Assembly (NCBI RefSeq): GCF_008011855.1
Contig: NZ_VOUX01000002.1
Location: 62,001 to 126,000, forward strand
Direction of reading: 5' to 3'
Length of the DNA: 64,000 nucleotides
Source of the DNA: Serratia bockelmannii
GTDB lineage: Bacteria > Pseudomonadota > Gammaproteobacteria > Enterobacterales > Enterobacteriaceae
Of the stretch, positions 56,899 to 64,000 are shown in pieces; the first letter of the stretch is position 1, and every line of letters begins with the position of its first letter. The position numbers and the translations under genes are program-made. Below the pieces are notes generated by a model. The model did no database searches. It worked only from the letters and a program-made list of their open reading frames with translations, and was not told the origin of the DNA.

Positions 56899-58371
56899 TC
56901 ACCAGTAGCCCAGCAGCTTCCACCACGCCCCGCCGATCAGCATCCAGATCAGCAGGTTAACCACACTCATCACCCATCCCGCTTTCCACCATTCTCCCAG
57001 CGTCACATAGCCGGAGCCAAAGATGATCGGCGCGGTGCCGGTGCCGTAATGCGTCAGCGACATCATCAGCGAAGAAGAAAACGCCAGGATCAGGCCCAGC
57101 AGCGCCGGTGGCGCGCCAAGCGCGATGCCGGCTGCGAAGAAGGCGGCGAACATCGCCGTCACGTGTGCGGTGGTGCTGGCGAAGAAATAGTGCGAATACA
57201 AGTAGATGAGAGTCAGCAAGATCGTACCGCCCACCCAGCTCATGCCCATATGGTCAATGCCGTTGCCCACGGTCTGCGACAGCCAGCCGATCAGCCCCAG
57301 CTTGCCGAGGAAACTGGCCATCATCACCAGCGCCGAGAACCACACCACGGTGTCCCAGGCCCCTTTATGCTTCAGCACATCCTCCCAGCTCAGCACGCCG
57401 GTGGCCAGCAGCACCGCCAGGCCGATCAGCGCCGCGGTGGTGGGATTGACCGCCAGCGCCGGGCCGAAGATCATCGCCGGAATGCCGGCCCACAGTATCA
57501 GCAACAGCGCGAACACCCCGAGGGTAATTTTTTCCGGCAGCGTCACCGGCCCCAACGCCTGCAGTTTTTCGCGCGCGAAGCGCGGCGCGTCCGGGGTGCT
57601 TTTCACCTCCGGCGGATACAACAGGTAGATGACCAGCGGCATCACGAGCAGCGAACACAGCCCCGGGACCAGGGCGGCAATCGCCCACATCGACCAGGAC
57701 AGCTCGAAGCTGCCATGGGTGCCTTTGGCGATCAGGCTGACGATCAACGGGTTAGGCGCAGTGGCGGTGATAAACATCGCCGAGGTGACCGGGTTGATGT
57801 TGTAGTTCACCAGCGACAGGTAGCGGCCGATCTTGCCGGAGGTATTGAGCTCCGGTTTTGAACCGAAACTGTCGGCGATCGATTTCATGATCGGGTGAAT
57901 GATGCCGCCGCCGCGCGCGGTGTTGCTCGGCGTCACCGGCGCCAGCGTGGTTTCCGCCAGCGTCAGCGCATAGGCGATGCCCAGCGTTTTTTTGCCGAAC
58001 AGCGAAATAAAATAGTAGCCGATGCGCGCGCCCAGCCCGGTTTTGTTCAGGCTGAGGGAGATCATGATCGAAAAGCCGATCAGCCAGATCAGTTGGTTGG
58101 AAAAACCGCTGAGTGCATCGTCCAGCGCGGCGCCCGGCTTGCCGGGATTGGTGACGCCGGTCACCGCCACCAGGGCGATGGCGATCACTGAGACCGCGCC
58201 AATCGGCATCGCTTTGCCGATAATGGCGATGATGGTGCCGATAAACAGCGCCAGCAGCTGCCAGGCGTTGGGCGCAACGCCCTCCGGTACGGGAATGAGG
58301 AACCAGATAATCAGCGTGGCGGCCAGGGCGCACAAGGAAGGAAGCGGTTTGAGCGGTGTGAGTTTATCCAT
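56899..58371 (-). CDS. DASS-family anion:Na+ symporter or dicarboxylate exchanger
   Basis: Inner-membrane transporter with 490 residues and 11-13 hydrophobic helices, of the CitT/TtdT/YbhI type. The paired substrate/sodium motifs of the family are visible as PSNTARGGGIIHP (near residue 150) and, in the second half, ASTTAHVTAMFAAFF (near residue 400). Likely substrates are di- or tricarboxylates, but the exact one cannot be decided from sequence. The ATG at 58369-58371 has GGGAAC upstream. It sits between leuD and setA, which are neighbours in E. coli. Confidence 0.85.
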   Translation of the reverse strand: MDKLTPLKPLPSLCALAATLIIWFLIPVPEGVAPNAWQLLALFIGTIIAIIGKAMPIGAVSVIAIALVAVTGVTNPGKPGAALDDALSGFSNQLIWLIGFSIMISLSLNKTGLGARIGYYFISLFGKKTLGIAYALTLAETTLAPVTPSNTARGGGIIHPIMKSIADSFGSKPELNTSGKIGRYLSLVNYNINPVTSAMFITATAPNPLIVSLIAKGTHGSFELSWSMWAIAALVPGLCSLLVMPLVIYLLYPPEVKSTPDAPRFAREKLQALGPVTLPEKITLGVFALLLILWAGIPAMIFGPALAVNPTTAALIGLAVLLATGVLSWEDVLKHKGAWDTVVWFSALVMMASFLGKLGLIGWLSQTVGNGIDHMGMSWVGGTILLTLIYLYSHYFFASTTAHVTAMFAAFFAAGIALGAPPALLGLILAFSSSLMMSLTHYGTGTAPIIFGSGYVTLGEWWKAGWVMSVVNLLIWMLIGGAWWKLLGYW

Positions 58372-58515
58372 AACGTTCCCACTGTTCTAAACAACAAGGC
58401 GGCATCTCAATAGCGAGACGGGCGTGGGCGCAACGATCGCGCTCCATATGCCTCCAGCTTGGGCGTCCGCTTCAGCCTTCTCAATGACTTGCATCAAGAA
58501 TGCCGTCGTTTAACC

Positions 58516-59712
58516 TCACACTTCACGCACTTTGGCGCTCATCCCGAGCGCCGCCAGCGCCAACAGCGCCGCCATCCAATACACCGAGCCATGACCGAGG
58601 TTCTCCACCAGTGCGCCCTGCAGCACCCCGGCCAGGATCACCCCGGTCGAGATACTGTTGGTGAACAGCGTGGTAGCGGCGCCCGGTCGGCCCGGCATCA
58701 AATCCTGAAAATAGAGCATGCCGATACCGGCGACGATACCGATAAACACCGCGTTGAGCAGCTGCAGCGCGATCAGGGCCGGCTTGCTCTCCAGTACCGT
58801 CAGCCCGAGGTAAAACAGCACGCCTGCCACCACCGCCAGCAGCATCATGTTGCGCTTGCCGAAACGTTTGACGTAGTAACCGGCCAGCAGCATCGCCGGG
58901 ATCTCCAGCCCGGCGGCGGTGCCCATCAACACCCCGGCCAACCCTTCCGGCAGGCCGAGATCGGCGGTGATATACAGCGGCATATCGATGATATACAAGG
59001 TGTTGCAGGTCCACATCAGCATTGAGGCGATGAACAGCAGCCGTACGTCGCGATTGCGCCAGGCACTGGCGGGCGCGATCGGCGCAGACACCCCACCCTG
59101 CAGCCCCTCATTTTCCGCCGCGCGCGGCACCGAAGGCAGCATAAACCCCACCAGCAGCACGCAAACCGCGAAGGTGGCGGCGGCGATCAGGAACATCACG
59201 GTGAATCCGTAGTTCAGCGCCAACGCAAACGACAGCGGCGGGCCGATCACCCACGCCAGCGAAAGCTGGGCGCGCATCACCGAGCTGAACATCACCACTT
59301 CACGCGCCTCGCTATCGGCATATTCCCGCGCCAGCGCGAAGATCTGCGGCATGGCGGTGTTGGCAACGGCGGACATCAGCACCCCGGCGGTGATCAGCGT
59401 CAGGTAGTCGCGGTTAAAGGCGAACAACAGGCAGTTACCGACCGCCATCAGGCAGCACAGCAGGATCAGCCTGCGGCGATCGCCGCGGGTGTCGGAACGT
59501 TTGGCCAGCAGGAAGCTGACGACGATGCCGGCCACCGCGTTGGCGGTATAAAACAGCCCGACCCACAGCGGCCGCACCTTAACTTCGGTGGTCAGAAACA
59601 GGCTGAGCGTCGGCGTCAGCAATGCGCCGGCGATGCCGGAGAGAAAAGCGATCAGTAGGAATGCGGCAAAGATGGGGTTAATGCGCAGTGACAACCGGCT
59701 CAGGCGTTGCAT
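58516..59712 (-). CDS. setA: Sugar efflux transporter SetA (MFS)
   Basis: Major facilitator exporting glucosides and related sugars. It has 398 residues (E. coli 392) with 12 hydrophobic helices. SET-family segments SLFLTTEVKVRPLWVGLFY, AREVVMFSSVMRAQLSLAWVIGPPL and NSISTGVILAGVLQGALVE are visible. AGGGAAG precedes the ATG. It lies 84 nt downstream of the SgrS terminator and, as in E. coli, is probably co-transcribed with sgrS during glucose-phosphate stress. Confidence 0.93.
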   Translation of the reverse strand: MQRLSRLSLRINPIFAAFLLIAFLSGIAGALLTPTLSLFLTTEVKVRPLWVGLFYTANAVAGIVVSFLLAKRSDTRGDRRRLILLCCLMAVGNCLLFAFNRDYLTLITAGVLMSAVANTAMPQIFALAREYADSEAREVVMFSSVMRAQLSLAWVIGPPLSFALALNYGFTVMFLIAAATFAVCVLLVGFMLPSVPRAAENEGLQGGVSAPIAPASAWRNRDVRLLFIASMLMWTCNTLYIIDMPLYITADLGLPEGLAGVLMGTAAGLEIPAMLLAGYYVKRFGKRNMMLLAVVAGVLFYLGLTVLESKPALIALQLLNAVFIGIVAGIGMLYFQDLMPGRPGAATTLFTNSISTGVILAGVLQGALVENLGHGSVYWMAALLALAALGMSAKVREV

Positions 59713-59795
59713 ATCGTCTTCCCTGACCTCAAAGCAGAAGAAAGAACCTTAGGCCACGGCAAGAAAAATGCAAGCGCATCGCCATGTCCATGCAT

Positions 59796-60062
59796 AAAAA
59801 AACCAGTGGGTTGCCCCACTGGCTGGTGAAACAGCACCATTACTCAGAAACTTGTTGCCGCAGCCCCTACAGGTGCTCGCGATATTGCTTATCGGTCATC
59901 TCTTTGATGTCCCATTGCGTCAGGTGTGCCAGCATCGCCAGCCGCGCCTGTTCGGGCACCACGCTCAGCCAGTCGGCGCGTTGACGGCGCACCGCGCTGA
60001 AATAGCGCTGATAGAACTGTTTGGATAAGAAAGCTTTCATGATTACGCCCTCCCCTTTCATT
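59796..60062 (-). ncRNA. sgrS: SgrS dual-function small RNA (glucose-phosphate stress)
   Basis: Hfq-dependent sRNA that blocks ptsG and manXYZ translation when sugar-phosphates accumulate. Evidence: position between setA and divergent sgrR, the internal SgrT frame, and a 3' terminator CCAGTGGG-GCAA-CCCACTGG plus TTTTTTT (59796-59822). The pairing core reads CTGAGTAATGGTG (minus strand, 59835-59847), one base off E. coli CTGAGTATTGGTG. The 5' end is inferred from GATAAT at 60070-60075, so the RNA is about 265 nt (E. coli 227). Confidence 0.88.
59867..60040 (-). CDS. sgrT: SgrT, small protein inhibitor of glucose uptake
   Basis: Encoded within SgrS; in E. coli SgrT inhibits PtsG activity directly. 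It has 57 residues against 43 in E. coli. The conserved core is QFYQRYFSAVRRQ...WLSVVPEQARLAML...QWD (compare QFYQHYF, WLSV and QWD in E. coli). Six residues are added at the N-terminus (MKAFLS) and a longer C-tail (IKEMTDKQYREHL). GGGAGG lies about 9 nt before the ATG at 60038-60040. Confidence 0.9.
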   Translation of the reverse strand: MKAFLSKQFYQRYFSAVRRQRADWLSVVPEQARLAMLAHLTQWDIKEMTDKQYREHL

Positions 60063-60130
60063 GATGAAAATTATCGGCGTAATATAGGGAAAGAAAAATT
60101 GACGAGTTGAGGCGGGAGCGTTCCTCTTTT

Positions 60131-61792
60131 ATGTCCACGTCCAGATTGCAGCAACAGTTCATCCGCCTGTGGCAGCGCTGCCACGGTGAAACCACCGACA
60201 CCACCCTGCAGGATCTGGCGGAGGTGCTCAGCTGCTCGCGGCGCCACGTGCGCTCCCTGCTGAGCGCCATGCAGCGGGAAGGCTGGCTCACCTGGCAGGC
60301 GGAGTCGGGGCGCGGCAAGCGTTCACGGTTAACCTTCCACTACACCGGCCTGGCGCTGCAGCAACAGCGGGCCGAGGAGCTGTTGGAACAGGATCGCATC
60401 GATCAGTTGGTGCAGCTGGTGGGCGACAAAAACGTGGTGCGCCAAATGCTGCTGTCGCAGCTGGGGCGTAGCTTCCGCCAGGGTAAACACATCCTGCGGG
60501 TGCTCTACTACCGGCAGTTGTACAACCTGCTGCCCGGCTCGGCGCTGCGGCGTTCGGAAACCCATTTGGCGCGCCAGATCTTCAACGGCCTGACGCGCAT
60601 AAATGAGGAAAACGGGGAACTGGAGTCCGATCTGTCCCACCATTGGCAGGCGCTGACGCCCTTGCACTGGCGGTTTTACCTGCGCCCGGCGATCCATTTT
60701 CATCACGGCCGTGAGCTGGAGATGGCAGACGTCATCACTTCCCTCTCGCGTCTCACCTCGCAACCGCTGTTCTCACATATCGAAAGCGTCACCTCGCCGA
60801 CGCCGTTCGTTATCGACGTGCATCTGCGCAGCCCCGACCACTGGCTACCCTGGCTGCTGGGCAGCGTGCAGGCCATGATCCTGCCGCGCGAATGGCGCGA
60901 ACTGCCGGACTTCGCCCGCCATCCGGTCGGCACCGGCCCCTACCGCGTGGTGCGCAATCTTCCCAGCCAGATGAAGATCCACGCCTTCGACGACTATTTC
61001 GGCTACCGGGCGCTGATCGACGAGGTGAACATCTGGGTGCTGCCGGAGTTCTCCGAAGAGCTGGTGCACTCCGGCGTGCAGCTGCAGGGCGATGAAACCG
61101 GCAAAAACGAACTGGAAAGCCGACTGGAAGAGGGCTGTTATTTCTTGCTGTTCGATCAGCGTTCCCCGCTGGCCGCCGACCCCGCCATTCGCAGCTGGCT
61201 GTGCGAATTGATCAACCCCATTTCATTGCTGAGCCACGCCGGGCCGCTCTACCAGCGCTATTGGTCGCCGGCATACGGCCTGCTGCCGCGCTGGCACCAC
61301 AACCGCACGCTGGCGCAGCAACCCAAACCGGCGGGGCTGACTGAACTGACGATGACCCACTTCAATGAGCATTCGGAGTTTCACGCCATTCGCCAGGCGA
61401 TCGAACCGCTGCTGGCGCAGCACGGCATCCGCCTGATCGTACAAAGCGTGGATTACGCCACCTGGCACCAGGGCGACGCGCGCAGCGATCTGTGGCTCGG
61501 CAGCGCCAACTTCTATCTGCCGCTGGAGTTTTCGCTGTTCGCCACGCTGTACGAACTGCCGCTGATGCAGCACTGCATGAACGAGGATCTGGCGCAGGAC
61601 GCGGAGTTATGGCGCGCCAACCGCTTGCCGCTGGCGGAGTTTTGCCAGCGGCTAGTCAGCAACCACCAGCTACATCCGCTGTTCCACCACTGGCTGCAGC
61701 TGCACGGCCAGCGCAGCATGCGCGGCGTGCGAATGAACACCCTCGGCTGGTTCGACTTCAAGTCAGCCTGGTTTGCCCCGCCGGAGGCATAA
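60131..61792 (+). CDS. sgrR: SgrR, transcriptional activator of sgrS
   Basis: Activator of sgrS that senses glucose-phosphate stress. It has 553 residues (E. coli 551). N-terminal winged HTH (residues about 1-110, [28 protein letters not shown]) followed by an SBP_bac_5-like solute-binding domain ([26 protein letters not shown]). The ATG at 60131 is preceded by GGGAG at longish spacing. It is divergent from sgrS with 70 nt between, where SgrR is expected to bind. Confidence 0.95.
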   Translation: MSTSRLQQQFIRLWQRCHGETTDTTLQDLAEVLSCSRRHVRSLLSAMQREGWLTWQAESGRGKRSRLTFHYTGLALQQQRAEELLEQDRIDQLVQLVGDKNVVRQMLLSQLGRSFRQGKHILRVLYYRQLYNLLPGSALRRSETHLARQIFNGLTRINEENGELESDLSHHWQALTPLHWRFYLRPAIHFHHGRELEMADVITSLSRLTSQPLFSHIESVTSPTPFVIDVHLRSPDHWLPWLLGSVQAMILPREWRELPDFARHPVGTGPYRVVRNLPSQMKIHAFDDYFGYRALIDEVNIWVLPEFSEELVHSGVQLQGDETGKNELESRLEEGCYFLLFDQRSPLAADPAIRSWLCELINPISLLSHAGPLYQRYWSPAYGLLPRWHHNRTLAQQPKPAGLTELTMTHFNEHSEFHAIRQAIEPLLAQHGIRLIVQSVDYATWHQGDARSDLWLGSANFYLPLEFSLFATLYELPLMQHCMNEDLAQDAELWRANRLPLAEFCQRLVSNHQLHPLFHHWLQLHGQRSMRGVRMNTLGWFDFKSAWFAPPEA

Positions 61793-61833
61793 GCGCCTTT
61801 CGCCCGGGTCGGTTAATCTTTACAATAGCGCCG

Positions 61834-61935
61834 TCTCAACGGGGTGCGGTGAGTCGGGCCGTGTGCATAAGCCCGATTTTCCGCTGAGAGCACACCCGTC
61901 GAACCTGATCCGGTCAATACCGGCGGAGGGATTTG
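61834..61935 (+). promoter_or_regulatory. TPP riboswitch (THI element) of thiBPQ
   Basis: Conserved TPP-aptamer blocks in order: ACGGGGTGC (61839-61847), CGCTGAGAG (61882-61890), CACACCCGTCGAACCTGATC (61891-61910), then CCGGCGGAGGGA ending near 61931. A -10-like TACAAT is at 61821-61826. Thiamine pyrophosphate should lower thiBPQ expression, probably by hiding the thiB ribosome-binding site; no T-run terminator is seen before thiB. Confidence 0.93.
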
Positions 61936-62006
61936 AGCCCAGCGAACCGGCGACGCCGCCTCGCCCCCTCAGATACCCTTGCCCCCTTATTTTTCAGGAG
62001 TGCAAC

Positions 62007-62993
62007 GTGGTCAAAAAATATCTGCCCTGCTTATTGCTGCTATGCGCCGCGCCGGTGTTCGCCAAGCCGACGCTGACGGTTTACACCTACGATTCCTTTG
62101 CCGCCGACTGGGGCCCTGGCCCGGCGGTAAAAAAAGCCTTCGAAGCCGAGTGCGACTGTGAGCTGAAGTTCGTGGCGCTGGAAGACGGCGTCTCACTGCT
62201 CAACCGCCTGCGCATGGAAGGCAAGAACAGCGCCGCCGACGTGGTGCTGGGGCTGGACAACAACCTGTTGCAGGCGGCGCAGCAAACCGGCCTGTTCGCG
62301 CCGAGCGGCGTCGACACCGCCAAACTGACGGTGCCGGGCGGCTGGCAGGATACGACCTTCGTGCCTTACGACTACGGGTACTTCGCCTTCGTCTACAACA
62401 AAGAAAAACTGAAGAATCCACCGAAAAGCCTGCAGGAGCTGATCAGCAGCGATCGCGACTGGAAGGTGATTTACGAAGATCCGCGCACCAGCACGCCGGG
62501 CCTCGGCCTGCTGCTGTGGATGCAAAAAGTGTATGGCGACAAGGCGCCGGCCGCCTGGCAGCAGTTGGCGAAGAAGACCGTCACCGTCACCAAAGGTTGG
62601 AGCGAGGCCTATGGCCTGTTCCTGAAAGGCGAAGGCGATCTGGTGCTCAGCTACACCACCTCTCCCGCCTACCACCTGATCGCTGAGAAAAAAGACCTCT
62701 ACGCCGCCGCCACGTTCAGCGAAGGCCACTACCTGCAGGTGGAAGTGGCGGGCAAGCTGAAGGCCGCCAAACAGCCTGAACTGGCGGAGCGCTTCATGCA
62801 GTTCATGGTGACGCCGGCGTTCCAGAACACCATCCCGACCGGCAACTGGATGTACCCGGTGATCAACACCCCGCTGCCCGTCGGTTTTGAGCAGATGAAC
62901 GTGCCGCAGACCGCGCTGCAATACAGCGCCGAAGAGGTGGCCACACAACGCGGCGGTTGGATCCGGGCATGGCAAACCGCCGTCAGCCGCTGA
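62007..62993 (+). CDS. thiB: Thiamine/TPP ABC transporter periplasmic binding protein ThiB
   Basis: Binds thiamine, TMP and TPP in the periplasm for ThiPQ. It has 328 residues (E. coli 327) from a GTG at 62007, with CAGGAG 6-7 nt upstream. The signal peptide MVKKYLPCLLLLCAAPVFA is followed by KPTLTVYTYDSFAADWGPG. TSPAYHL, GHYLQVEVAG and QNTIPTGNWMYPV are conserved. The frame is open further upstream through the riboswitch, but that part is noncoding. It overlaps thiP by 25 nt. Confidence 0.95.
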   Translation: MVKKYLPCLLLLCAAPVFAKPTLTVYTYDSFAADWGPGPAVKKAFEAECDCELKFVALEDGVSLLNRLRMEGKNSAADVVLGLDNNLLQAAQQTGLFAPSGVDTAKLTVPGGWQDTTFVPYDYGYFAFVYNKEKLKNPPKSLQELISSDRDWKVIYEDPRTSTPGLGLLLWMQKVYGDKAPAAWQQLAKKTVTVTKGWSEAYGLFLKGEGDLVLSYTTSPAYHLIAEKKDLYAAATFSEGHYLQVEVAGKLKAAKQPELAERFMQFMVTPAFQNTIPTGNWMYPVINTPLPVGFEQMNVPQTALQYSAEEVATQRGGWIRAWQTAVSR

Positions 62994-64000
62994 TCCCCCG
63001 CTGGCTCTGGCCGGGGCTGCTGGCCGCCGGCGTGATCCTGCTGGTCGCCGCACTGGCGATGGGCTCGCTGTGGCACCATGCGCCGGACAGCGACTGGCGC
63101 GGCCTGTGGCAGGACAGCTACCTGTGGCACGTGGTGCGCTTCACCTTCTGGCAGGCGCTGCTGTCAGCGCTGATTTCGGTGCTGCCCGCCGTTCTGCTGG
63201 CGCGCGCGCTCTATCGCCGCCGTTTCCCCGGCCGGCAGCTGTTGCTGCGGCTGTGCGCCATGACGCTGGTGCTGCCGGTGCTGGTGGCGGTGTTCGGCCT
63301 GCTCAGCGTCTATGGGCGCCAGGGCTGGCTGGCGACGCTGTGCGGCTGGCTGGGCGTCGAATATGGCTTCTCGCCCTACGGGCTGCAGGGCATTCTGCTG
63401 GCGCACCTGTTCTTTAACCTGCCACTGGCCGCCCGCCTGTTGCTGCAGGCGCTGGAGAACATTCCGGTGGAGCAGCGCCAACTGGCCGCCCAACTGGGTA
63501 TGAGCGGCTGGCAGCAGTTCCGCTTCGTCGAATGGCCGGCGCTGCGCCGCCAGATCCTGCCGAGCGGCGCGTTGATCTTCATGCTGTGTTTCGCCAGCTT
63601 CGCCACCGTGCTGTCGCTGGGCGGCGGACCGCAGGCCACCACCATCGAACTGGCGATCTACCAGGCGCTGAGTTACGACTACGATCTGGGCCGCGCCGCC
63701 ATGCTGGCGCTGATCCAGTTAAGCTGTTGTCTGGGGCTGGTGTTGATCAGCCAGCGCCTGAGCCAGGTGCTGCCGGTGGGCCATACCCACGCCCAGCGCT
63801 GGCGCAACCCGGAAGACAGCCGGTGGCGGCGCATCAGCGATTTTCTGCTGATCGCCGCCGCGCTGCTGCTGCTGCTGCCGCCCCTGCTGGCGGTGATTGC
63901 CGACGGCGCCAATCAGGCCGTCGTCAGCGTGCTGCGCCAGCCGGTGCTGTGGCAGGCGCTGTTCACGTCGCTGCGCATCGCCCTCGGCGCCGGGCTATTG
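62969..64000 (+). CDS. thiP: Thiamine/TPP ABC transporter permease ThiP (5' part; 3' end outside window)
   Basis: Inner-membrane permease of ThiBPQ. 344 codons are visible from the ATG at 62969 (MANRRQPLIP); the E. coli protein has 536. Hydrophobic helices and the first permease domain are present, including VRFTFWQALLSAL, LCAMTLVLPVLVAVFG and the ABC coupling loop near EQRQLAAQLGMSGWQQF. It overlaps thiB by 25 nt, so translation is probably coupled. Confidence 0.94.
   Translation, partial: MANRRQPLIPRWLWPGLLAAGVILLVAALAMGSLWHHAPDSDWRGLWQDSYLWHVVRFTFWQALLSALISVLPAVLLARALYRRRFPGRQLLLRLCAMTLVLPVLVAVFGLLSVYGRQGWLATLCGWLGVEYGFSPYGLQGILLAHLFFNLPLAARLLLQALENIPVEQRQLAAQLGMSGWQQFRFVEWPALRRQILPSGALIFMLCFASFATVLSLGGGPQATTIELAIYQALSYDYDLGRAAMLALIQLSCCLGLVLISQRLSQVLPVGHTHAQRWRNPEDSRWRRISDFLLIAAALLLLLPPLLAVIADGANQAVVSVLRQPVLWQALFTSLRIALGAGLL

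Overview
The window is a GC-rich, gene-dense piece of an enterobacterial chromosome. Protein sequences and gene order match the E. coli min 1.6-4 region closely. The pattern of differences (a DUF721/DciA-like gene beside secM, alaE beside cra, an acyl-CoA ligase between ilvI and leuO) fits a Serratia-type member of the Yersiniaceae, most likely Serratia marcescens or a close relative. Genus is inferred from recalled protein similarity and no search was run. There are no rRNA or tRNA genes, insertion sequences, prophage genes or CRISPR arrays. Both edges cut genes: barA on the left and thiP on the right.

Layout. 1-8.4 kb: the 3' part of the BarA hybrid kinase converges on degP (periplasmic protease, with a clear sigma-E promoter). 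Then come dgt, the divergent mtn-btuF-yadS operon and a small unassigned secreted protein. 8.4-11.8 kb: erpA, clcA and hemL. 11.8-17.6 kb: ampE-ampD, nadC and the type IV pilin genes ppdD-hofB-hofC. 17.6-21.1 kb: guaC, coaE-zapD-yacG and mutT. 21.1-25 kb: secM-secA with its arrest-peptide control, and a DciA-like gene on the other strand.

25-43.1 kb is the dcw cluster, all on the minus strand: mraZ-rsmH-ftsL-ftsI-murE-murF-mraY-murD-ftsW-murG-murC-ddlB-ftsQ-ftsA-ftsZ-lpxC. Most of its genes overlap or nearly touch. Upstream of mraZ are a sigma-70 promoter and three spaced MraZ boxes. Together these genes make lipid II and the divisome, and secA and lpxC tie envelope growth to them.

43.1-64 kb: an AT-rich intergenic region, alaE, cra, ilvIH, an acyl-CoA ligase, leuO, and the attenuated leuLABCD operon. 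A dicarboxylate-type permease follows, then the glucose-phosphate stress module (sgrR, the sRNA SgrS encoding SgrT, and setA) and a TPP-riboswitch-controlled thiBP. Branched-chain amino acid synthesis (ilvIH, leuABCD), its regulator leuO and the alanine exporter alaE therefore sit close together.

Most of the window is conserved core genome. The parts I cannot explain from known E. coli biology are the small secreted cysteine protein near 8.2 kb, two AT-rich noncoding stretches (43.1-43.85 and 51.3-51.9 kb), the DciA-like gene, a SecM arrest motif lacking its first key aromatic residue, an extended SgrT, and several synteny breaks.
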